A DNA stretch of 11,813 nt from an uncultured Ruminococcus sp. (GTDB lineage: Bacteria > Bacillota > Clostridia > Oscillospirales > Ruminococcaceae), in NCBI GenBank assembly GCA_946186215.1, contig CAMHMM010000032.1:1-11813 (forward strand). The letters run 5' to 3'. This document shows positions 1 through 7,673 of this stretch, piece after piece; the first letter of the stretch is position 1, and every line of letters starts with the position of its first letter. Under the pieces are notes generated by a model. It saw only the letters and a list, made by a program, of their open reading frames with translations. It did no database searches and was not told the origin of the DNA. The position numbers were made by a program, and so were the translations under genes.

Positions 1-672
1 AACCCCAAAATGGCTCCCTACATCTTCACAGAGAGAAACGGTATCTATATCATCGATCTCCAGAAGACTGTAAGGAAGCTCGACGAAGCTTATAACTTCA
101 TCAAGAGCGTGTCTGAGAACGGCGAGAATGTTCTCTTCGTAGGCACAAAGAAGCAGGCTGCTGATTCCATCAAGGAAGAGGCAGTAAGAGCAGGCGCTTA
201 CTATGTAAATGCAAGATGGCTCGGCGGTATGATGACCAACTTCAAGACCATCCAGCAGAGAATAGCAAGACTTGCACAGCTCCACACAATGCAGGAGGAC
301 GGTACCTTCAATCTTCTTCCCAAGAAGGAAGTTGTTAAGCTGGAGCTTGAGATAGAGAAGCTTGAAAAGTATCTCGGCGGTATCAAGGATATGAAGAAGC
401 TCCCCGGCGCACTCTTCATTGTTGACCCCCGCAAGGAAAAGATCGCTGTATGCGAGGCTAAGAAGCTCGGTATCCCCGTTGTTGCTATCGTAGATACAAA
501 CTGCGATCCCGACGATGCTGATTATGTAATCCCCGGCAACGATGACGCTATCAGAGCCGTTAAGCTCATTGCAGGCGCAATGGCTGACGCTGTTCTCGAG
601 GGCAGACAGGGTATGCAGACTGCCGAAGAGGTTCAGGAGCAGACCGCTGAGGAAGAGGAAGCTGCTGAGTAA
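1..672 (+). CDS. rpsB: Small ribosomal subunit protein S2 (uS2), 5'-truncated by window edge
   Basis: S2 is a 30S subunit protein on the head/body side, needed for S1 binding and for initiation. The frame is open from base 1 (Asn-Pro-Lys before Met-Ala-Pro), so the gene begins upstream; 223 codons are visible and roughly the first 24 are missing. The Met codon at 10 is internal: S2 proteins normally have the stretch NPKMAPYIF after an N-terminal segment with HFGHQ. Family landmarks seen are NGIYIIDLQKT, FVGTKKQA, ARWLGGMMTNF and, near the C-terminus, PGNDDAIRAVKL, typical of the S2 nucleotide-binding-like fold. The protein ends in a glutamate-rich tail, which is common and variable in this family. 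tsf follows after 83 nt, the standard rpsB-tsf pair. Identification is very secure; only the N-terminus is unknown. Confidence 0.98.
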   Translation, partial: NPKMAPYIFTERNGIYIIDLQKTVRKLDEAYNFIKSVSENGENVLFVGTKKQAADSIKEEAVRAGAYYVNARWLGGMMTNFKTIQQRIARLAQLHTMQEDGTFNLLPKKEVVKLELEIEKLEKYLGGIKDMKKLPGALFIVDPRKEKIAVCEAKKLGIPVVAIVDTNCDPDDADYVIPGNDDAIRAVKLIAGAMADAVLEGRQGMQTAEEVQEQTAEEEEAAE

Positions 673-697
673 TCAGTCCTTACAAAGGATATACGGT

Positions 698-727
698 GTA
701 AAGCCCGATGAGTGCATCGGGCTTTAC
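698..727 (+). terminator. Perfect 13-bp hairpin in the rpsB-tsf spacer (attenuator or processing site)
   Basis: The arms GTAAAGCCCGATG (698-710) and CATCGGGCTTTAC (715-727) are perfectly complementary and enclose a four-base loop AGTG. Only a weak U-rich stretch (TTGAAATTTT) follows before the tsf ribosome binding site. The structure is therefore more likely a partial terminator/attenuator or an mRNA-processing and stability element than a full stop. It lies wholly between the rpsB stop and the tsf Shine-Dalgarno. rpsB and tsf need different expression levels, and a partial terminator between them is known in other bacteria; its role here is inferred. Confidence 0.6.
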
Positions 728-755
728 TTGAAATTTTATAAAGGAGAATAAGATC

Positions 756-1682
756 ATGAAAGCATCACCTGCTGAAATAAAGGAACTTATGAAGGCTACC
801 GGCGTAGGCATGATGGAGTGCAAGAAGGCTATCGAAGAGGCTGAGGGCGACAGAGAAAAGGCTATCACCATTCTCCGCGAAAGAGGACTTGCTACACAGG
901 CTAAGAAGGCCGGCAGGATCGCAGCAGAGGGTATCGTTACCGCTGTTGTAGAGGGCAATGTAGGCGCAGTTGTTGAGGTAAACATCGAGACAGACTTCGC
1001 TGCAAACAATGACGAGTTCAAGGCATTCGTTGCTGCAGTTGCAAAGACTGTTATCGAGAAGAACCCTGCTGATCTTGACGCACTCAAGGCAGCTACCATC
1101 AGCGGCGGCGACAAGTCCGTTGACGAGACTCTTCAGGATCTCTTCATCAAGATCAGAGAGAACATGGTCATCCGTCGTTTCCAGAGACTTGAGGGCACAC
1201 TCGTTCCCTATGTACACGGCGGCGGAAGGATCGGCGTTATCGTTAAGCTCGACACCGATCTCGATGCAGACAAGGTATTCGAGGTAGGCAAGAATGTTGC
1301 TCTCCAGGTAACATCCATGAACCCCCGTTTCCTCTGCAAGAAGTGCGTAACTCCCGAGATCATCGAGGAAGAGAAGAACATCGTTATCGCTCAGATGAAC
1401 GAGGATCCCAAGATGTCCTCCAAGCCCGATCAGGTAAAGGCAAAGATCGCAGAGGGCAAGCTTGCAAAGTTCTACACCGAGAACTGCCTGCTCGAGCAGG
1501 AATTCGTAAGATCCGATGTATTCGAGGGCTCTGTTGGCAAGTATGTTGAGGATGCTGCTAAGAAGCTCGGCGGCAAGCTCAATGTTGCTGATTTCGTTCG
1601 TTTCGAGAGAGGCGAGGGCATCGAGAAGAAGGCTGACGATTTCGCAGCTGAGGTTGCTGCAATGGCAGGTCTCAACAAGTGA
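756..1682 (+). CDS. tsf: Translation elongation factor Ts (EF-Ts)
   Basis: EF-Ts is the cytoplasmic guanine nucleotide exchange factor that releases GDP from EF-Tu so it can be recharged. The 308-residue length is slightly above the 283 of E. coli. The N-terminal UBA-like domain carries the first family signature, TGVGMMECKKA (residues 15-25). The second signature, ETDFAANNDEF, lies at residues 78-88, where the Asp-Phe pair contacts the EF-Tu magnesium site. The two core subdomains follow, then a C-terminal segment with ADFVRFERGEGIEKK. The start is the ATG at 756, preceded by AAGGAG (741-746) at a nine-base spacing. It is downstream of rpsB in the same direction and closed by an intrinsic terminator, so the pair probably forms the end of a translation operon. 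Codon use is like that of a highly expressed gene. No anomalies are seen. Confidence 0.98.
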   Translation: MKASPAEIKELMKATGVGMMECKKAIEEAEGDREKAITILRERGLATQAKKAGRIAAEGIVTAVVEGNVGAVVEVNIETDFAANNDEFKAFVAAVAKTVIEKNPADLDALKAATISGGDKSVDETLQDLFIKIRENMVIRRFQRLEGTLVPYVHGGGRIGVIVKLDTDLDADKVFEVGKNVALQVTSMNPRFLCKKCVTPEIIEEEKNIVIAQMNEDPKMSSKPDQVKAKIAEGKLAKFYTENCLLEQEFVRSDVFEGSVGKYVEDAAKKLGGKLNVADFVRFERGEGIEKKADDFAAEVAAMAGLNK

Positions 1683-1716
1683 TCGCTGTCCGTTGACATA
1701 ATCATAATAAAGAAAT

Positions 1717-1763
1717 ACAGTCCGGTAACTTTCCTTTGCGAAAGCTGCCGGACTGTTTTGTTT
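1717..1763 (+). terminator. Intrinsic terminator of the rpsB-tsf operon
   Basis: The arms ACAGTCCGG (1717-1725) and CCGGACTGT (1748-1756) form a nine-pair base. It continues inward through an imperfect section to a second helix (ACTTTC with GAAAGC, one mismatch) and a six-base loop. TTTTGTTT follows directly, as expected for Rho-independent termination. Read on the other strand the same hairpin is followed by TATTTCTTTATT, so it may also stop the convergent acetyltransferase transcript. Confidence 0.9.
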
Positions 1764-1793
1764 ATGTATTTGTCAGAAACAGGATCTCCCTTA

Positions 1794-2303
1794 TCAAAGC
1801 TGCTTTACCAGCGCGTACATTTTCATATCAACGATCTTTCCGTTCTTGAAAGCATTGCTGTGAAGTATCCCCTCGAAGACAAATCCAGCTTTTTCCAGCA
1901 CGCGGCAGGATGCGGCATTATATGCAAAAGGTTCCGCAAATATCCTGATTATATCAGTGTGCTCAAAAACATATTCGCAGGTCTGCCTTACGGCACTTGT
2001 CGTGTAGCCGTGTCCCCAGTATTTTTCTCCGATATAATATCCCATTTCGGCAGTCCTGTAATGGATATTGTCACAGCGGAACACACCTATGCTCCCGATC
2101 ACCTTTTCATCGGCGGTTATCGCAAAAGCAAAAGTTTTGTCTTTATCGGAGGAAAGCATTGCTTTTATAAATTCTTCGGCATCATTCTCTGTATAGGGAT
2201 ACGGCAGTCCATCCCTCAGATTATCCATAATTTTCATGTTATTGAGATTTTCTGCAAGTGCAGTCTTATCTTCGAGCTTCCATTTTCTTATTCCGATATT
2301 CAT
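1794..2303 (-). CDS. GNAT family N-acetyltransferase, RimJ/RimL-like
   Basis: This is a 169-residue single-domain acetyltransferase predicted to move an acetyl group from acetyl-CoA to an amine; the substrate cannot be read from the sequence. The layout matches the RimJ/RimL subgroup: an N-terminal strand-helix unit, the segment FAFAITADEKVIGSIGVF (about residues 58-75), motif A with EMGYYIGEKYWGHGY (86-100), whose W-G-H-G-Y loop binds the CoA pyrophosphate, and the hallmark NAASCRVLEKAGF (129-141). Such proteins acetylate ribosomal protein N-termini, small polyamines or toxic compounds. The ATG at 2303 is preceded by GGAGA (2309-2313) five bases away, supporting this start. It is transcribed toward tsf and shares the terminator between them. 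It follows smc in the same direction after 185 nt, so it probably has its own promoter. Class call is firm, specific role unknown. Confidence 0.9.
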   Translation of the reverse strand: MNIGIRKWKLEDKTALAENLNNMKIMDNLRDGLPYPYTENDAEEFIKAMLSSDKDKTFAFAITADEKVIGSIGVFRCDNIHYRTAEMGYYIGEKYWGHGYTTSAVRQTCEYVFEHTDIIRIFAEPFAYNAASCRVLEKAGFVFEGILHSNAFKNGKIVDMKMYALVKQL

Positions 2304-2488
2304 AATTATCTCCAGTCTGATCTGTTTGGGCTTTTTTAATCTTTTTAAAGTATGTTTGAACTTATATCTCTCCGATACTGAGAGACCACTCTTCCCGATG
2401 GAGCCTCTCAGTTCCGCTAATATCTGTTGATTTGTTCAGTTGATTAGATCGAGGCAGGGAGGAAGATAATATGATGCGAAAGGTATGG
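2304..2488 (-). promoter_or_regulatory. smc-acetyltransferase spacer with two competing inverted repeats
   Basis: This spacer separates the smc stop from the acetyltransferase start. Reading the - strand, ACTGAGAG (2412-2405) can pair with CTCTCAGT (2384-2377) around a 20-base loop. Part of that second arm, TCTCTC (2385-2380), can instead pair with GAGAGA (2372-2367) around a seven-base loop, so the two hairpins exclude one another. Between them and the gene lies a very A-rich stretch (about 2326-2350) that could hold a promoter, although no strong -35/-10 pair stands out. No U-tract terminator for smc is seen. A direct repeat of GTTGATT occurs at 2426 and 2439 on the + strand. Any regulatory role is inference. 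Confidence 0.35.
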
Positions 2489-5400
2489 TCAGTCGGTGAC
2501 AACGATATCGCTGTCCTCGAGAGAGCTCTGCTCCATCCTGAGGAGGCGGGAAATGCCTTTTTCCTGCATGGTGACACCGTAGAATACATCAGCCTCCTCC
2601 ATTGTGCCCCGTCGGTGGGTTATGGTGATAAACTGTGTGGTGTCGGTGTATTTGTGCAGATACTGAGCGTAGCGGGATACATTCACATCGTCGAGTGCAG
2701 CCTCGATCTCGTCGAGGATACAGAAGGGCGCGGGGCGTACCCTGAGTATGGCAAAGTAGATGGCGATGGCCACAAATGCCTGCTCGCCGCCCGAAAGCAG
2801 TGAAAGATTTCCTATGACCTTGCCGGGAGGTGCGACCTTTATATCAATGCCCGATTCAAGTACATTATCGGGCTCGGCGAGGGAAAGCTCCGCTCTGCCT
2901 CCGCCGAAAAGCTCGGTGAATATGCTTTTGAAGCAGTCGTTGATCTTTGCAAAGCTTTGTGTAAACTGCGTTTCCATTGAAACGGTCAGCTCGTCGATGA
3001 GCCTTTCCAGCTCGCGCTTTGAGCGGTTCACATCCGAAAGCTGAGAATTGAGCTCATTGTAGCGGGCGGAAACTTCCTTGTATTCCTCAATGGCGGCGAG
3101 GTTTACATTTCCGAGGCTGCGTATCTTTCCTCTTACTGATGCAAGCTCTGTTTCAAGGCTGCGCATATCCGCATCGGCGATCACAAGCTCCTGTGCCTGT
3201 GTGGGATAGAGCTCGTACTGCTCCGCCATGTCGGAAATTATCCTGTCCTGCTCGTTCTGAGCGGTGTTGCGCCGCTCCTCAAGGCGTGTCCGCTCGGTCA
3301 TGAGCGCTTCGCGCTGGGTGTTGGCGGTTTTGAGGTCGGTGCGCAGCTGTACGGCCTCCTGCTCGCGGCGGGCATTTTCCGCTTTGAGCTCTGCTATCTC
3401 GGAGATGAGCTGCTCAGACCTGTCATCGCCGGACTTAAGCGCTGCTTCCAGTTTTTCTATCTGTCCGCGCAGCTCGTCGATGGTCTTGTTCTGTTCATCT
3501 ATCTCCAGTGAGTAGCGCACGGTGAGGTCGCCCATTTCCTCACAGCGGCGTTTGAGCTCTTCTATTTCACGCTGTCTGTTCTCGCAGTCCATCTTCTTTT
3601 GTGCAAGGTCGATCTTTTCCTGCGAGAGCTTGTCGGAAACAGCTTCCCTGTCCTTGCGAAGGGCTTCTCTGCGGGCAAGATTATCTGATGAAAGGGCGAG
3701 AGCCGCTTCAATCTGTTCGTTTACTTCGCCGAGCAGTCTGCGGTTTTCCTTTACGCTGCTCTCATGCTCTGCATTTTTCTCCGCGAGACGCTTTGCGGAT
3801 TCCTCTGCGGTTTTCTGCTGTGAAAGTATCTGTCCCGCAAGCTCGGACAGTCTTTTGCTTTCTCCCTCAAAGCGTATCTTATCCGCCTGCATGGATGAAA
3901 GCTCATCCTCCATTGAGGATATATTGACGGAATACCGCTCACATTCATCCTTTGCGTTCATGAGCGTAGTCTTCAGCGCGGCATTTTTTTCTTCAAGCTC
4001 TGCGATCTGAGCACTGATGCTGTCGATCTCATTCCTTCTTGTGAGTATGCCGCTTGATCTGTTCACCGAGCCGCCCGTATATGAGCCGCCCGCATTTACA
4101 ACCTGTCCGTCAAGGGTGACGATCCTGAACTTATACCCGAATTTTCTTGCAATATCTCCTGCGTAGTCGATATTTTCCGCGATTGCCGTCCTGCCGAGGA
4201 GAGAGCGTACTATGCCGTCATAGCGGCTGTCACACTCTACGATATCTGAAGCTATCGCTACAAAGCCCGGCTGCGTGTCCAGCCCGCGGACATCAAGGCG
4301 GTTTCCGTTTACCGATGTGAGAGGGAGAAATGTGGCGCGGCCCGCATTCTGATCCTTCAGAAGCCTGATGCCCCTTTTGGCCGTGTCTTCATTCTCCGTG
4401 ACGATATTCTGGAGCTGCCCGCCCAGAGCGGTCTCTATTGCTGTGCTGTATTCGGGGGATATGGTCATAATCTGGGAGACTGTGCCGCATACGCCGCCCA
4501 GTCTGCCGTTCTTTGCAGCTCTGAGTATGGACTTTGCCGCGTTGGAATAGCCTTCCATGGCGTTTTCCAGGTCGGTGAGTATCTGTCTGCGCTCCCTGCG
4601 TACCCGTATCTCGGTTTCGGCATCGCTGTACTGCTTCTGCAGGCCGGCAAGCTTTGCGGATTTTCCCTTGAACAGCTTCTTTGCACCGCTGATGCGGTTC
4701 TGCTGCTCGGAGAGCTTTTCATCGATCACGGAAAGTGCCTCGGCTACCTGCTCCTTTTCACCCTCGAGCGCTGCCATGCCGTCTGTGAGCTCTCGGAGCC
4801 TTTTCTGCTCATTTTCATTGCTTTCCTTTGCATCCGCAAGGTTTTTCTCAGCGGCGGCAATGGTGGTGTTGAGCTCGGTGCGGCGGATATACAGTCCGTT
4901 CAGCTTCTTTTCATGCTCGCTCTGGACACTGTCGAGCTCGCCGGAGCGTTCATCCGTGTGCAAAAGCTCATCCTGCAGTGCGATTATGCGCTCGCCAGCA
5001 AGGTCTGTCTCCTTTTGCGCTGTCTTTAACTCACCGGTCTTTTTGTTTATCAGCTCTACGCTGTCGTTTCCCGAGGCCTTTGCTTCCTCGATCTTTCCTT
5101 CAAGCTCGGATATCTTTTCCTCGCAGTGGCGGATATCATTTTCCAGAACGGCGGCCTTTGAGCGTTTGTCGGAGGATTCACGCTGGTTTTCCATTATCTC
5201 GCCCTGCAGACGCTCCACTGAGATGTTTGAAAGGTTGAGATCCTTTGATATCTCCTGTTCTCTTTCCTCAAGCCTGCTGATATCGAGCTGCGAATTGTTG
5301 TACTCCGCTTCGTTTATCAGAAGCTGTTCGCCTATCTGAGAGATGCGTGCGCCGATCTCGTTTATCCTGTTCATCCATACAGTTACTTCAAGAGATTTCC

Positions 5401-6061
5401 TGCGCTCTGCGAGAACAATGAATTTCTCGGCCTTTTCCGACTGTATCCTCAGCGGCTCCACACGCTCCTCGAGCTCCCGCAGGATATCCTCAAGACGCAC
5501 GATATTATCCTCAGCCTTTGCAAGGCGGTTCTGTGCATCCTCCTTGCGGTAGCGCGAGCGGGAAATGCCTGCGGCTTCCTCGAAGATGCTGCGTCGTTCT
5601 GCGGATTTGGATGAAACTATTTCCGCTACCTTGCCCTGACCTACGATCGAGTAGCCGTCTCTGCCAAGACCTGTGTCCATGAACAGCTCGGAAACATCCT
5701 TCAGACGCACCTGTGCGCCGTTTATTATATATTCGCTTTCGCCGCTGCGGTAGAGCTTTCTTGTGACATAGACCTCGTCTGTGCCCGTGTCAAGCTCGCC
5801 TGTATTGACGATGCACAGGGTAACGCTTGCAAAGCCCATCGGGCGGCGCAGCTCTGTGCCGGCAAAAATAACATCCTCCATTTTTGCTCCTCTGAGCGTT
5901 TTGGAGGACTGTTCACCCAGCACCCAGCGAACTGCGTCGCCTATATTGGACTTGCCGCTGCCGTTGGGGCCGACAACGGCCGTGATACCCTTGTCAAAAT
6001 CAAGCCTTATCTTGTCGGGAAAGGACTTGAAGCCGTGAATTTCAAGTGATTTTAAATACAT
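2489..6061 (-). CDS. smc: Chromosome segregation/condensation protein SMC
   Basis: SMC is the dimeric ATPase of the bacterial condensin complex (with ScpA and ScpB) that extrudes and compacts DNA loops from the origin. At 1190 residues it matches the family (B. subtilis 1186). The order is an N-terminal ATPase half with Walker A GPNGSGKS (31-38) and the YSIVGQGKVAEI segment (about 138-149), a first coiled coil (about 170-505), a hinge (about 522-665) with GVCGTVSQ and a Gly-rich part, and a second coiled coil (about 680-1015). The C-terminal ATPase half follows, with signature LSGGEQ from 1089, Walker B FCILDE (1113-1118), D-loop ALDDVNV and a His at about 1149. All catalytic elements are present, so the gene looks intact. 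ATG at 6061 has AAGGAAG (6066-6072) four bases upstream. It lies 48 nt after the radical SAM gene and is last in the operon; ftsY, a frequent next gene, is not here. Confidence 0.98.
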   Translation of the reverse strand: MYLKSLEIHGFKSFPDKIRLDFDKGITAVVGPNGSGKSNIGDAVRWVLGEQSSKTLRGAKMEDVIFAGTELRRPMGFASVTLCIVNTGELDTGTDEVYVTRKLYRSGESEYIINGAQVRLKDVSELFMDTGLGRDGYSIVGQGKVAEIVSSKSAERRSIFEEAAGISRSRYRKEDAQNRLAKAEDNIVRLEDILRELEERVEPLRIQSEKAEKFIVLAERRKSLEVTVWMNRINEIGARISQIGEQLLINEAEYNNSQLDISRLEEREQEISKDLNLSNISVERLQGEIMENQRESSDKRSKAAVLENDIRHCEEKISELEGKIEEAKASGNDSVELINKKTGELKTAQKETDLAGERIIALQDELLHTDERSGELDSVQSEHEKKLNGLYIRRTELNTTIAAAEKNLADAKESNENEQKRLRELTDGMAALEGEKEQVAEALSVIDEKLSEQQNRISGAKKLFKGKSAKLAGLQKQYSDAETEIRVRRERRQILTDLENAMEGYSNAAKSILRAAKNGRLGGVCGTVSQIMTISPEYSTAIETALGGQLQNIVTENEDTAKRGIRLLKDQNAGRATFLPLTSVNGNRLDVRGLDTQPGFVAIASDIVECDSRYDGIVRSLLGRTAIAENIDYAGDIARKFGYKFRIVTLDGQVVNAGGSYTGGSVNRSSGILTRRNEIDSISAQIAELEEKNAALKTTLMNAKDECERYSVNISSMEDELSSMQADKIRFEGESKRLSELAGQILSQQKTAEESAKRLAEKNAEHESSVKENRRLLGEVNEQIEAALALSSDNLARREALRKDREAVSDKLSQEKIDLAQKKMDCENRQREIEELKRRCEEMGDLTVRYSLEIDEQNKTIDELRGQIEKLEAALKSGDDRSEQLISEIAELKAENARREQEAVQLRTDLKTANTQREALMTERTRLEERRNTAQNEQDRIISDMAEQYELYPTQAQELVIADADMRSLETELASVRGKIRSLGNVNLAAIEEYKEVSARYNELNSQLSDVNRSKRELERLIDELTVSMETQFTQSFAKINDCFKSIFTELFGGGRAELSLAEPDNVLESGIDIKVAPPGKVIGNLSLLSGGEQAFVAIAIYFAILRVRPAPFCILDEIEAALDDVNVSRYAQYLHKYTDTTQFITITHRRGTMEEADVFYGVTMQEKGISRLLRMEQSSLEDSDIVVTD

Positions 6062-6109
6062 TTTTCTTCCTTATGGTCTTTGCGGTCTGTGGTATTTATG
6101 TTTAAAAGA

Positions 6110-7129
6110 TCATATTATCTCTATTTCAAACTGTCCGTCATCTGTGGTGACATATGCTGTGCTGATGGGGAGAGCGGCATTCGTGCAAAAGCGCACCCGT
6201 TCGCCGAAGTATTCCCTGTTGGCGCGTTTGTGCCCGCAAACGATGCTGAGTGCATTCGGGGATGCTTCCACAACGGCATTTGCCGTCGGGTGCTTTTCAA
6301 GCAGTGCATTGAGCCTGTTTCTGAATAGCCGCCCTCTTACTACCTCGCCCATTGCCTGATGATATGCACCGCCGAGCATTTTTTCTTCAAGCGAGCGCTC
6401 GGCATGAAGGCCGAGCCTTATCACACGGATGCCCTCTTTGATACATTTTTCGTATATCTCAGCGCATACATCCACATTTTCATCAAAAGGGTAGGGCTTG
6501 TAGATACCTGCCTCGTAAAGCCTGCCAAGCTCTGTGCCTGCGATCACCACAGTGGGGTATATCCGCAGTGTGTCGGGGTGCAGGGCTATTATCCTGTCGG
6601 CGGCAAGGTCGCTTTCCGGAGTTGCCTTATACAGCCCTGTCATCATCTGCAGGCCTGTTTCAAAGCCGCGGGCGTGTATCATTGCGGTGGAACGCTCTAC
6701 ATCCTCTGCGGTGTGGCCGCGGTGATTGGCGGCGAGCACCTCATCATCCATAGACTGTGCGCCCAGCTCTATTGCGGTCACGCCGTATTCGGCGAGAAGA
6801 GAGAGTATCTCATCATCTATACAGTCAGGGCGTGTTGAACAGCGTATCCCCTTAAAGCCGTCCTCTATTTTAACATAGGGCGCGGATATTTCCAGAAGCT
6901 CTGTCATGTATCTGCGGGGGATCGCGGTAAAGCTTCCGCCGAAAAAAGCGATCTCTGTCTGTGCCCGCTGCTCCTGTGTCATGCGGCCGAATGCATCATC
7001 AATGACAGAACGCACCTCATCGGGAGAGGGCGGGTGTTCGGTATCGCTTATATCATTCTGCGCACAGAAGGCGCAGCGGAAGGGACAGCCCAGATGCGGG
7101 ATGAATATGGATATATTGGAATGCTTCAT
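6110..7129 (-). CDS. Elp3-like radical SAM protein (uncharacterised clostridial rnc-smc neighbour)
   Basis: This is a radical S-adenosylmethionine enzyme of about 339 residues from the chosen start. The N-terminus reads MKHSNISIFIPHLGCPFRC; the [4Fe-4S] triad is CxxxCxxC (residues 15, 19, 22), followed by EIAFFGGSFTAI, the Gly-rich SAM-contact strand of Elp3/MiaB-like proteins. Later segments IRCSTRPDCID, AIELGAQSMDDEVL and HPDTLRIYPTVVIAGTELG fit the Elp3-like barrel. The C-terminal acetyltransferase domain of true Elp3 is absent. Known clostridial genomes often place such a protein between rnc and smc, but its substrate is not established. Upstream in-frame ATGs at 7138 and 7195 would overlap the preceding gene; 7129 sits one base after that gene's stop and matches where homologues begin, though its Shine-Dalgarno is weak, suggesting translational coupling. 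Tentative role: tRNA or other RNA modification. Confidence 0.9.
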   Translation of the reverse strand: MKHSNISIFIPHLGCPFRCAFCAQNDISDTEHPPSPDEVRSVIDDAFGRMTQEQRAQTEIAFFGGSFTAIPRRYMTELLEISAPYVKIEDGFKGIRCSTRPDCIDDEILSLLAEYGVTAIELGAQSMDDEVLAANHRGHTAEDVERSTAMIHARGFETGLQMMTGLYKATPESDLAADRIIALHPDTLRIYPTVVIAGTELGRLYEAGIYKPYPFDENVDVCAEIYEKCIKEGIRVIRLGLHAERSLEEKMLGGAYHQAMGEVVRGRLFRNRLNALLEKHPTANAVVEASPNALSIVCGHKRANREYFGERVRFCTNAALPISTAYVTTDDGQFEIEII

Positions 7130-7130
7130 T

Positions 7131-7673
7131 TCATTCATCTCGCTTTTGATAGTGCCTTCCGAGTATCTCCTCAGCTGCTGCTTTTTCATCCTCATTCAGG
7201 ATTATAACAGTCTTTCCGCGTGTGAGCCGTGAACCGTCCGAACAGATCTCCAGTCCGCTGTCGGTGAATGCATACCGGCACAGCTCCTTCGGGAAGAAGC
7301 TGCCGTTTTTGTATATGCCTTTATCGGTGATGAATGTGTGCCCGTATCTGATGCGTGTGAATATGCAGTCCGCAGCGGCGATAAGACACACCGCAAGCAA
7401 AACGATCCACCCTCTGAGCCCGTAAAGATGTTTTTGATCGCCATGATCCTGCAGTCCGAAATAATTTGTGCAGGTATTGAGTCCACAGATGACCAGCCAC
7501 AGTATGAACTCGATGACCTGCAGGATGCTGCCCTTTTCTTTCTGGCGGGAGATACGCAGTATCTCGCTGTATTCCTGTGACTGCTTCAGCGCTCTTTCAA
7601 AGAGGAAAATGCCTGCAAATATCAGTGCCATGACCAGACACAGAAAGAACAGAGCCAGTTTATAAAACAGCAT
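7131..7673 (-). CDS. Hypothetical membrane protein with three predicted TM helices and a soluble C-terminal domain
   Basis: I do not recognise this 180-residue protein with certainty. Hydrophobic segments at about residues 6-25, 50-68 and 85-104 predict three membrane helices. A soluble tail of about 75 residues follows, with the pattern YGHTFITDKGIYKNGSFFP and later KTVIILNEDEKAAAEEIL. That tail resembles the small PH-like/DUF5673-type domains found after membrane helices in Firmicutes, a low-confidence similarity made from memory. There is no clear signal peptide, although the first helix could act as one. ATG at 7673 has GGGAG (7683-7687) nine bases upstream and overlaps the end of rnc by 14 nt; the next gene begins one base after its stop. 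This tight packing means it is very likely translated as part of the operon. Its function is unknown; the position suggests an accessory role at the membrane. Confidence 0.75.
   Translation of the reverse strand: MLFYKLALFFLCLVMALIFAGIFLFERALKQSQEYSEILRISRQKEKGSILQVIEFILWLVICGLNTCTNYFGLQDHGDQKHLYGLRGWIVLLAVCLIAAADCIFTRIRYGHTFITDKGIYKNGSFFPKELCRYAFTDSGLEICSDGSRLTRGKTVIILNEDEKAAAEEILGRHYQKRDE

Noticed and set aside
10..12. Met codon at position 10 as the start of rpsB
   Set aside because: The upstream codons Asn-Pro-Lys are in frame and conserved in S2, and there is no room for a ribosome binding site; the gene starts before the window.
1758..2339. A + strand open frame of 193 codons opposite the acetyltransferase
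   Set aside because: The - strand frame has clear GNAT motifs and a Shine-Dalgarno; the + frame begins within the tsf terminator region and has no recognisable features.
2471..2803. A + strand open frame of 110 codons with a good-looking GGAGG upstream, opposite the smc 3' end
   Set aside because: Its protein shows no recognisable motif and it lies almost entirely antisense to the conserved SMC ATPase head; the purine-rich site is probably chance.
4557..5339. A + strand open frame of 260 codons opposite the SMC coiled coil
   Set aside because: Its product is Ser/Phe/Arg-rich and low in complexity, the expected mirror of Glu/Lys/Ala/Leu coiled-coil codons; no ribosome binding site or family resemblance.
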